From assembly GCA_021464525.1 (NCBI GenBank), contig JADRCO010000511.1, positions 1 to 32,127 of the forward strand: 32,127 nt of DNA, read 5' to 3'. Position numbers and translations under genes: made by a program. Below, in pieces: positions 1 to 9,425 of the stretch. Every line of letters starts with the position of its first letter. Position 1 is the first letter of the stretch. This DNA is from Rhizophagus sp. LPA8_4_AMF. Its lineage: Eukaryota; Glomeromycota; Glomeromycetes; Glomerales; Glomeraceae. The notes beneath the pieces were generated by a model that saw only the letters and a list, made by a program, of their open reading frames with translations, ran no database searches and was not told the origin of the DNA.

Positions 1-422
1 CCAAAGAAAGAAAAAAAGGAAAAACTATATTAGAATGAAATTAAAGAAATGTAATAAATAAAACAAAAAAAATAAGACTAATATATCGTGTTTATAAAAA
101 CTGCAAAGAACAAAGGCTTAGATATTTTTCTCGAAGTGTAACCTTTGCAATTGATCATATAGTAAAATTGGTAGCTTAGCGGTAGAATCAAAGGAGTCAA
201 AGGGTCTAAGAAATGAATATTTAAAAATGAAATGAAGGGATCTAAAAAGCAAAAGAACCTAAAAAGAAAAAATGTTAGAAATGAAAACAAATAAAGCAAA
301 AAACAAAAATACAGGTGAAATTCACTGGCAAAATACACAAAATTTGAAATTATTTAAAATTCACATAGTACAAAATTAAATCTAGGTGAAATTCACCGGA
401 GGTAAATGTAAAATTAATCTAT

Positions 423-725
423 GAAAAATGTTGCGAAATATTTTTTCAAAGTATTTTTAATAAAAAAAATGTTTACACAACATTTTTCTAATTAATTTAA
501 TAGAAAAATGTTGTGAAACGTTTTTTCAAAGTATTTTTAATTAAAAAATGTTTACGCAACATTTTTCTAATTAATTTAATGAAAAAATATTGTGAAACAT
601 TTTTTCAAAGTATTTTTAATTAAAAAAATATTTTCGCAATGTACATTTTTTAAAATTATATTACTTATTAAAAATATTTTCGCAACGTTTGTTTGGATTA
701 CTTTAATAAAAAATATTGCGAAATT
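423..725. repeat. About 80-bp tandem repeat, 3 to 4 degenerate copies
   Basis: Units begin with GAAAAATGTTG-like words at 423, 503 and 581, with a partial, more diverged copy ending near 725. The core TTTTTTCAAAGTATTTTTAAT is shared by the first three units. In the first two units the outer ends can pair (GAAAAATGTTG with CAACATTTTTC), so each unit is also a potential hairpin. Copies differ by point changes and small A-run length changes. Confidence 0.8.
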
Positions 726-1749
726 GTAAATAATCTGCAATTCCATAAATTGCGAATTGCGGAATTGCAGGTATTTAGATTTAAAAATCTACAATATTCT
801 GCAATATCGCAAATTGCAATTATTCTGCAATTGCCTATTTGTGGCACTATCTTTAGTCTCTTTGATAAGTCATTAACTTGGTTCTTTAGTATTAAAACAA
901 ATATTATATTTATCTTTAAATATATCACAGAATTACTATTTAACAGCTTATTTTTACATATCTATATATGGCATAAAGCATTAAGGACAGAGATAAACTT
1001 ATACTTTAATATGTTTTTAATTTTCTTTTATTTTCTTTTTTGTGATAGATATTTCTTAGGTGGATCTCTTAGCATTAGTTACCAGGTTATCTTAGAAGAT
1101 GTGAAGCCTTTTATTCCAAATTTTAAGTTATGAAGAATGATTTATAATAACCAACACATTCTACATAACTGATATTATTAGATTTGCCATATACAACAAT
1201 GAAGAATTAACTCTATTACCACATATTTGGCTGAAGAATCTCTTATCTATACAGTAATTATCCATTTATTCTTTGGGGATTCCTACTTTAGCAAGTATTA
1301 TATGATTTAGTAATATACATTTATAATTTGGAGGGTTAGTAGGGGTTTATAAATTGCAGTGCAGTAAGTTCTTGGATGCCAAGTTTTACTATAGACTGCA
1401 GAAAAGTTCTTCTAAGATAGCTTGCTGTTATATACTCTTACTGTATAGGAACAAATTTCACTGACAATGCATACATGAGGTTCTTTAGAATAATGGGTGG
1501 TGTAGTACTTAATTATATTAGATAGCTATTTCAATTTTTAATTGTTTTACATTAACTCTAATAAAGTATTACATGCGCTGCAGAAAAAAAAAATTAACAA
1601 GAATATTTTCAAATCACTTGTATTAACTGAAAAGTTCAGATTCAAATGTTCTAATTTAAATCCTTTAATATTGAAATATTATATATATAATAAGGCAAAA
1701 TTTTGAAAAATTCTATACACTTTTTAACTTTATATAATTGGGTTCATTA

Positions 1750-1891
1750 CAGAAACCTGTTTTCATTAATATGCAGTAACTGTATTGTAACTGCATCGTA
1801 ATCATATAGTAACTACATAGTGTCATAGTAACTACATAGTGAAATTATAGTAAATATGCAGTTACTGCTTATTAAGGAAATTAAGTTTCTG
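1750..1891. mobile_element. Short element with imperfect 33-bp terminal inverted repeats
   Basis: The left arm 1750-1782 begins CAGAAACC and ends TTAATATGCAGTAACTG. The right arm 1859-1891, reverse-complemented, begins CAGAAACT and ends TTAATAAGCAGTAACTG. Between them are short repeats of the word ATAGTAACTACATAGTG. The layout resembles a MITE of about 142 bp, but no clear target-site duplication is visible, so the exact ends are uncertain. Confidence 0.4.
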
Positions 1892-2438
1892 CAATATTCT
1901 TTATAGGAAAATCAAGTTCCGGTTTATTGCATTGGTTTCAAAAATTAGAGTACAATAAAAATCTCAATTTTGATAAAAAAAGTCTCAGAAGGTCATTTTC
2001 CTAGCAAAGAACCCATATACAGAAATATATAAAATAAAAATAAATATTATTACTAAATATTACTTTATAAATTAGGAAATTATGAATAATAAAAAGCAAA
2101 TATTTTCACAAAATTTTATGCATATAGCTTTTATAGAAGTTAGGAAGATAAGATGAAATTTTACAAATTACAGTATAAATTTTTAAATTATACTAATTTC
2201 TGAAACAATCTTATTCTTTTTTATAAAATTGGAATACTACAAATTTTGAAAAATTTAACGTCATTGTCATCTGTACGCGTAATAATATTGGTTAGTTTGC
2301 ATTAGCACCCCGCCAAACTGATAATGTTATTATATAATTATACCAAAATGTATTAAATAAAAAGTAATATATATACACTGTATATATAGAACCCATTTAA
2401 TTTAATTAATAAGCTCATATTAATCATACTAACAAAAA

Positions 2439-4721
2439 TTAAGAACCTCGTTTCTTTTTATTTAACCCATTATCTTGCTTTTGACCAGAATATCTTTTTA
2501 CAGATTTTGATAACTGTAGCTTATTTCCATTAGCCCATTCAAAAAAATTACAACGACTTTCTTGAGAATTTCCGACGGGTCTGTTCAAGAAGAAACAATT
2601 AATTTATTTAATAATATATATTGAATCAGAAAACTTTGTTATTTATTACCTTGAACACAAGTAGAATCGTCTTCCCTGATTTATCCCAGGTTTGTTGACT
2701 GTATATTCTTTACATGGCTCTCCATGTCCAATACAATTTGGAATAGGCCGTGGTTTAAACAAAGCGTTCCATTGAGATTGTATATCACTTTTATTATTGC
2801 TGGAAGAAACTTCTATGCACTCATCTTTAACATTATTAATAATATCATCTAAAGAATCTGATATATTTTCTGAAATAGTACTCTTTTCTTGTAAACCTTG
2901 AGAGTCTTTCAGTTCCATCGATTTTGTTACTTCCCCTAACTTTTTTTCTAGTGGTGTGTCTTGAGAAGCTTTTTTGAAAAATGATATTAAAGATACTTGA
3001 TTGGTTGGAGGTGATAATTTTGACTTTGCCTGTGCTTTGCTACTTTTTTCCCTAATGAGTTTGGAAGAATTAGCTTTAGCTAATTTAACTTTACTAACTG
3101 AAGCCTGGCTTGACTTCCTTTTAATTTCCGATTGCTCTTTTAAACCTTCAGAAATGTCAATTGATGAATCTATTGGTATTGTATTATTACTAGTTAGAGT
3201 TTCCGGAATATTTTCAACAATGTTATCATTATCATTACATGTCTTTACTGATTTCTTTTCCTGTGCCTCTTTTTCTTTTATCTCCGGTTTGATAAAAAAG
3301 CTTTTCAATGTTTGTTGCTTCCCAGAAAACCTTGCCAGATTCTTTGCACAAAGCTTAGGTGTTAGGGTCATTAAGGTATTTTCCTTAAGTAAAGAAAGTT
3401 TATTATCTCCTTCATATATTTCATCAAACAATTCACAAGAGACAGGACAATGATCTGACCCCATAATGACTTGTTCTACATTGCATGACTTGGACCATTT
3501 AGTTAAGCCTTCACTAACAAGTATATAATCTAAACGCGTTCCTAAATACAATAAGGAAAAAAATAAGTATTAATTGTCACTAAATTTTTTTTTAAAAAAT
3601 GCTTTCACATTACCATAATTTATTGGCCTGGTATTAGTTTTAAAATATTAAATTAGTGAGTTTCTATTGAAAGAAGTGTCGTAATAATTATTATGAAAAT
3701 ATTGTATCACCTTGCATTGATTTTTGTATTCCAGCCTATTAACGAATAGAAATATACTTTTACCTATATTCAAGAATAATAATAACATACATTAATAATT
3801 TATAGTAATAAAACAACTTACATGTGAATAATCCTTCTTCATCTGGATGAAACTTCCTACACAAATCAATCATTGGCCCGTTCGGTGAAATCCAACTGTC
3901 AAGCCATCTTCTTGCCGGATGGTCACCAAAAGATTCTAAACCATGTTCCTTAATTGATTTTTGAGGGTCACAATGATCAATTTTTCGATGTGTTACATTC
4001 AAATCCCCAACGATAATAACTTCTCTCCCAGAATGAAGTAGAGCTTCTGCACGTCTTTGTAGAATATTGTAGAATCTTAGTTTGTAAGGAAGTCGCTCTT
4101 GGGATGATTCGTGTACACAATAGACATTGAACAAAACAAATATCCCAAAATCAAGGATAACACATCGACCTTCTGAATCTATTTCCAACAATTCTTCAGT
4201 TGTAAATTCACTAATAATACTGGGTCCGATTCCTGCAGTCGTTACATCTTTCGATTTGGCATTCGCTGGTACTTCATTTAGAATACCGGAGATTCCTTCC
4301 TCAGCTGCAATAGGTCTTATGACACTTGTCTTTACATAGATGACGACTCCAGCATATCCACCTTTTCCTCTCGAAGAAGAAAAATAAGCATCATATCCTG
4401 GTACTATTGCCAATGAAGAATCTAACTTATCTAAAGTAATTTTTGTTTCTTGGAAACAAATTATATCAGCGTTGAGCGTATCCAGTACTTGCTAATGTAA
4501 ATAATGACTTTTAAATAAATTTTAAAATATAAGAATTATGGTATTTAAAAATTAACCTTATAATCCTTATGCTTACTCCATCTATAATTCATGAAAGCAT
4601 TTCGAAAAATCAGTTTGAAACATGTATTCACTCAGAAAGAACAATTGACTATTCAATTGACTTACGGATAATAGTTTATAATTGACCTTATCCCATTAAC
4701 ATTCCACGTTATTATACGCAT
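2439..4721 (-). CDS. APN2: Class II AP endonuclease Apn2/APE2, seven exons, 607 aa
   Basis: AP endonuclease and 3'-phosphodiesterase/exonuclease of the ExoIII (EEP) family, acting in nuclear base-excision and 3'-end repair. Exons, all on the minus strand: 4721-4666, 4581-4557, 4491-3822, 3735-3711, 3627-3614, 3541-2650 and 2580-2439, which join in frame to 1824 nt. The EEP domain covers about residues 1-300: N-terminal TWNVNGIRS (catalytic Asn), FQETK (metal-binding Glu), VGDLN (Asp, Asn) and GSDHCPV (Asp, His at about 293-294). Two PCNA-binding PIP boxes follow: QQTLKSFF (339-346) and QVSLISFF (445-452). The C-terminus has a zf-GRF zinc finger (about 534-584) with Cys-x2-His, a later Cys after GRRFYL, and a final Cys before NFFEWA. 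The order EEP, PIP, GRF is diagnostic of Apn2 and distinguishes it from Apn1 and from APE1. The start MRIITWNVNG matches family N-termini. The fifth exon is only 14 nt. Confidence 0.93.
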
Positions 4722-5428
4722 ACTTTATGAAATATTAAGTGAAATCGTAATTGATCTCACTAATATTGACTCGAAAAAAAAAAATAAAAAAAAAAAATTT
4801 TTTTCTTCTGTGAAAAGTTCGAACTTTAGACGCGTAACATTTTTAAGGTGATTCCGGTCTATATTTACTATATTCTGTACAACCTGAAAACAATATTTAT
4901 ATTTTAAATTTATTTTGTTATTCGAAGAGTATAAAAAGTATGCATTTATAATAAACAAGCTATTTATTAATTTCTTTCATACTTGCACAATTTTAAAAAT
5001 TCTGATTATACTTTTATTTTGATTTTTATTTTATTTAAGAAATACATATGAGTAATGTTTTTAATTTCCTCCTGTATTCTTTTTAAAAAAAACTTTTTAG
5101 CCAAATTTAAGAATTTAATATTTATCAATACATGTATATTTATTGATAAGTAATATAGAATTTTTGAAAAATAGGAGTAAAAAATACAGTATAATATATA
5201 TTAGAAATATTGAGAAGTATTTGGTTGTAATGAAGAACAGGGTCATACATGATTTAATAATATTTTAAATAAAGACGACGGAAGTTACGTGTATGATTAA
5301 TTTATTATAGGATTATATACATTGTCTAAAATGCATAATTATAGCTAAAAATTTTGCAATTGGAAACATATACATATACAAACAATGATTATTTACCGAG
5401 CGAACTAACCTTAACTTTTTTTTTTTTT
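4722..5428. other. Intergenic: APN2 upstream region and hydrolase 3' end
   Basis: About 0.7 kb, very AT-rich. It must hold the APN2 promoter and the 3' untranslated region of the neighbouring hydrolase gene, since both are on the minus strand. No open frame of interest. The one distinctive site is ACGCGT at 4830-4835. A T-run at about 5416-5430 directly abuts the hydrolase stop codon. Confidence 0.6.
4830..4835. promoter_or_regulatory. ACGCGT (MCB-like) site upstream of APN2
   Basis: A palindromic ACGCGT hexamer 109 bp upstream of the APN2 start codon. In yeasts this is the MluI cell-cycle box bound by MBF in G1/S and DNA-repair promoters, which would suit an AP endonuclease. The same hexamer occurs several more times in the window, including within coding and intronic DNA, so function is only suggested. 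Confidence 0.3.
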
Positions 5429-6940
5429 TTACAAGTATTTATTAAAAAACTCATAAATTCTCTTCCAAGCTAAACTTTTAATTTCATCATTATCACCACC
5501 GACAAAGCCTAGTTCTTTGCGCATTTTTAATGCCCATTCTTCATCATTCAAAAATGCGTGACCTTGTCCGTCATATCTATAAATTGCAATTTCTTTTCCT
5601 GGTTCATCAAATCTTTCTATTCCTTCTTCAAGTTGTCTTTCAAGAGAATTAGCTAAATAGAAAAAATAAAGAAAATATCAAAAAATTATACAACTATAAA
5701 AAAAAAGCTTCTTGCATGATTGCATACCAGCATTTGGATCACTAAATCCAGTCATGTTATCTTCCTTTCCAAAATGACCCTAGATATTAAGTCCATTATT
5801 ATAATTTCTAAAGATTATCTTTCATATGTTTATGTTTGAAACCACGAACCTGCACGGGAGTTGATACAGCAATAACAGACAAATCACAAATTGTCGGAGA
5901 TGGAATACCATAACAAGTAACAACTGCGCTCAAAGGTTTCTTTGGCTTCAAATGTGATGCAAGAGCAAGACTCATAGCACCTAATATTCAAATTCAAACT
6001 TTTTTCTAAATGAAAAAAAAAAGAAAAATAACTCTCATTTTGAGATAAATAATTAATCTCACCTCCCATACAAAATCCGATGGATCCGATTTTTCTGAAA
6101 TAGATCATCACTCACGTGGTTATTAAAATTCTCAACAGTTGATAATCATATCTAAGACTTACTCTCGATTTTCTTTATTCAAAGAGTCAACAAGTGACTC
6201 TAATTCCATTAACGCGCGTTTCCAATCCAAATTCTTTTTATGCATATTAAATGAAAATAAATGTTATGTTGAACCTATTGAAGATAAATACGTTTTGTAT
6301 ATGATGAAAGATTCTTACAGTCATCAGATGACTCGCCTCCTAATAAATTTAGAAAACAAAAAATTTAAAACAAATCACGTTGATTAAAAAAAAATACTTC
6401 ATAAATATGCTTACCTCTTGAGATAAACCAAGTTTACCTTTGTAAAGATCGGGAACAACAGTCAAAGTATTTGTATTATCAGCAATACGTTGAGCATGAA
6501 TTTTGATTTGTTCATTGATCCCCCACCTATTTAATTAATATAAATTCTTCGCGTATTATTCGCAATCTTGCACATTTCAACACTTTTACCATTTTATTTT
6601 TTATTTTATACAATTATTACAATAAAGGACATAAACAAACTTACCATTCTTGTAAGACTAATATAGCAGAATTTTTTTTCTCTTGACCATTTTTTGGTAA
6701 AAATCTTAAAGTTTTAAAAGGTAATCCTTCACTAACTTCGCTTTCAGGCTTAGTACTCATTTTTCTTGTAATTGGATAATTGTATTCAACTTTTAAAAAA
6801 TTATTTTCAATACAACTTTTAAAAAGTTTATTGGGTAATTTATGATTTTGATGAAAGGTATGGATTTTCTTTTGTTGAAAATAAATGGGTTGTTTAAAAT
6901 TTAACCTTTTTATAATATTGGAAAAAATAATTGAACTCAT
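5429..6940 (-). CDS. Dienelactone hydrolase family protein, eight exons
   Basis: Alpha/beta hydrolase of the dienelactone hydrolase (DLH, PF01738) family; the substrate cannot be told from sequence. Minus-strand exons: 6940-6645, 6526-6415, 6339-6319, 6233-6163, 6094-6063, 5980-5850, 5779-5728 and 5652-5429, joining in frame to 939 nt (312 aa). The core matches DLH throughout: VLQEWWGINEQ, VVPDLYKGKLGLSQEEASHLM, then the nucleophile motif IGFCMGG (Cys175), an Asp in HFGKED (about 228) and the catalytic His in DGQGHAF (His270). Start choice is uncertain. From 6940 the protein gains about 60 basic, Asn/Phe-rich residues that could be a mitochondrial targeting peptide. The internal Met at 6760 (MSTKPESEV) gives 252 aa, the usual family length. 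The fourth exon needs an AAG acceptor, and the third exon is only 21 nt. Confidence 0.88.
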
Positions 6941-8101
6941 CTGTAATAAATAAAGTTTTAATTTTTTTAAAAAAAAGTTGTACAAAACTTTCCAAATTCG
7001 TGAATATTACGATATTTCAGAAAAAAAGATTTGTTTGCAATCAAACGATGATAACGAATTATTATCAGAGTAAAAAAAAAAAATTTTTTATGCGTGACTT
7101 GTTTTAGATAGGAAAATCTAAAACTTTTCTACCAGATGTATTTCCTTTTCACACACTAATTTTACAGATGAAAAAATTAACCTTTTTTGTAGTTTTCGAT
7201 TATAGTAATTTTTTTCTTTTTTTTGAGTTTATTTATATAATCATTTTTTTTTTCTATTTTGTAAAGAATTCCCTAATCAATAATAAAGAATTTTTTTTTT
7301 TTAAAAAAAAAAAAAAAATTTTTATGGAAAAAAAAAACTAATTTAAAAAAAAAAAAAAAATTTTAAAAAGAAAAAAATTTTTTTTTTTTTTTCTGCATGT
7401 TTCTTTTTTTTTTCATTGCATTCGTAAATTAATTAATGTCACTTAGATATAAGCAAAAAAAAAATATTTACGAATCATTATTAGGAATAAAAAAAGATAC
7501 TTTTAAAATTAAAAAAAAAAAAAACCTTTGATTATTGCAATCATACCACCTTCTTGTCTTTTTTTCTTAAGCAAATAAAAAAAAAGAAAAAAAACGATTC
7601 AATTATAATCAAAGATAAAAAAAAATTTAAAAGGGGGAGGGGAAATTTTTGTACAAATGCGCTTATTTCAGAGAATATATATTACACCAATTCAGTCTAT
7701 TACTATATAGTAATAATAGCAATAAAATGAATCAAAATAGTTTGTGGAAAAAGAAACAAAATCCATCGTGTATTTGTACACAACAGACCCCAATATGATT
7801 TATGAGAATGTAAAAAAACTAAACACAAATGTTCATTAAAGTGAATTAAATCCGCAATGATTAGAATATATAAAAGAAATGGGAATTATTAAATTTATGC
7901 AAATTAAATTGCGTTGTTTCTTGTTATAATTGCTCGGTTATTTTCCCTTAACATCAAAAAAAAGCTTGGAAAATTAAAAGCCATATTTGATTAAAAAAAG
8001 ACAAATGTGTCACTATTAGTCAAGCTAATAGAATTCAACACATATTATTCTTTAATCACTGACAACTCTTGATAATAAAATATTATAAAAATTGATCAGT
8101 T
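6941..8101. other. Low-complexity intergenic region
   Basis: Lies between the hydrolase start and the TBP stop codon, both on the minus strand. The stretch 7195-7400 is almost entirely poly(A) and poly(T) runs that can fold on one another. A G-rich patch (AAAAGGGGGAGGGG) sits near 7630. I see no open frame or RNA gene. It should contain the hydrolase promoter and the TBP 3' untranslated region. Confidence 0.6.
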
Positions 8102-9425
8102 TCAAGGCTTTCTAAATTCAGTCAATACAGGATAGATGGATTCAAAAGCATCATAAATTTCCTGTCGTACCTATAAAGTGTAACAGAAATCATTTAAATT
8201 AATTAACAGCGCCGTTTACATGTGTTAATAAACTTTTTTTATCTACTTACTTTAGCACCAGTTAATACAATTTTTCCGGACACAAAGATTAAAAGTACAA
8301 TCTTGGGCTTAACCATACGATAAATAAGACCTGGGAATAATTCTGGTTCATACTAAAAAATAAGACAGAGAAAATATTAAAAACAAAATACTCCTGCTAT
8401 CTATATTAAAAATTTGTTAAATTCTTTTCTTTTGCAATACTTACACTGCTGAAATGTCCGTGAGAATAAGCTAAACCTTCCAAACGAATAGGGAATTTAA
8501 CATCACAAGATCCGACAATGTTTTGAATCTTGAAATCGGTAAATTTAGCAGCAAAGCCGAGTTTCTGAATGATACGAGCGTATTTTCTGCTTGCAAGTTT
8601 GGAGTCATCTTCAGATTTAGCACCGGTGACGACCATCTTGCCAGAAGCAAAGATCAGGGCCGTCGTTTTAGGTTCACGGATACGCATGATAACAGCAGCG
8701 AAACGCTAATAACATGGGTGGTTGTATCATTGTTTAGCATAAATATTCTTGATATAATTTTACTATGCTACTAACGCATGGCAATGCGGTAGTACCTTTG
8801 GATTATATTCTGCGTTTCTGGCATGAAGTGCAATTGTTTTGAGGTCAAGTCTACAGTCAAGGTTGACAGTGGCGACGATGTTTCTAAAAACAAAGATCAC
8901 GTGAAAATGTTTCACAAATGGAGCACAAGATATAAAGATAGAGAAAATCAATATAAATATAGACGAATTTTGGATTTTGGCTTGTTTTTTCGTTCTTACA
9001 ACTCTTTCCACTTTTACGTTTTAAAGAAAATTCATTATTATTTTTTTTTTAAAAAAAAAAGCGCTTTTATCTTACCGGTAAATTTTTTTTTTACGAATAA
9101 ATAAGAGAACGAAAAACCAAACCAAAAAATCCATATAAAACGAGAAAAAAAAAATAGTTCTTTCAGCTTTCACACTGAAAAAACCATGAACCATCGACTG
9201 GAATACTTACTGCAACGTAGGAACCATTCCAGCAACGCTTTGTGGTTGTGACTGGTTTGTTTGATCAGCGACACTACTGTTTTGTTCGTCAACCATCATG
9301 TTAGAGCCAGGATACGTTAACGCTCCATTTCCGATTGGAGCCGTTGGTACGGCAACAGGATGTACTTGAACAAAAGCAGCAGGTGCTGAATATTGAGCGT
9401 TGGGAAGGATAGCTTGATGGTTCAT
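8102..9425 (-). CDS. TBP: TATA-binding protein (TBP), five exons, 244 aa
   Basis: General transcription factor that binds the TATA element in TFIID and also serves RNA polymerases I and III. Minus-strand exons: 9425-9211, 8883-8796, 8705-8445, 8352-8251 and 8170-8102, joining in frame to 735 nt. Residues 1 to about 69 form a variable Pro/Ala/Gln/Asn-rich N-terminus. The conserved saddle core follows: [35 protein letters not shown], then [20 protein letters not shown] (first repeat), and [48 protein letters not shown], and the C-terminus LTEFRKP (second repeat). The core is essentially canonical and complete. The start is the only Met ahead of the variable region in the first exon. A pair of CRE-like sites lies about 330 bp upstream. 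Confidence 0.97.

Larger units (their letters stand above)
1..2438. other. AT-rich intergenic region, left end
   Basis: No convincing gene. Two near-palindromic copies of GGTGAAATTCAC(C/T) lie near 313 and 386. They are followed by an about 80-bp tandem repeat (423-725), then a short palindrome-rich stretch at about 736-836 built from repeated AATTGC/GCAATT words. An open frame at 693-1133 (+) starts inside these repeats and is rich in Phe, Ile and Leu as expected from AT-rich DNA, so I do not call it. A small inverted-repeat element sits at 1750-1891. A hairpin at about 2277-2333 (AGTTTG paired with CAAACT) lies about 100 bp beyond the APN2 stop codon and could belong to its 3' end region. 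Confidence 0.6.

Noticed and set aside
165..215. tRNA-like D-arm sequence (TAGCTTAGCGGTAGAAT)
   Set aside because: No matching acceptor stem, anticodon arm or T-loop (GGTTCRAAT) follows at the right distance, so it is only a chance resemblance or a very degraded tRNA-derived repeat.
693..1133. 146-codon open frame on the plus strand
   Set aside because: It begins within tandem repeats and palindromes, is dominated by Phe, Ile and Leu codons typical of AT-rich DNA, and shows no domain or splice context.
3001..3453. 150-codon open frame on the plus strand opposite APN2
   Set aside because: It is the antisense shadow of the APN2 linker exon, whose family identity is clear.
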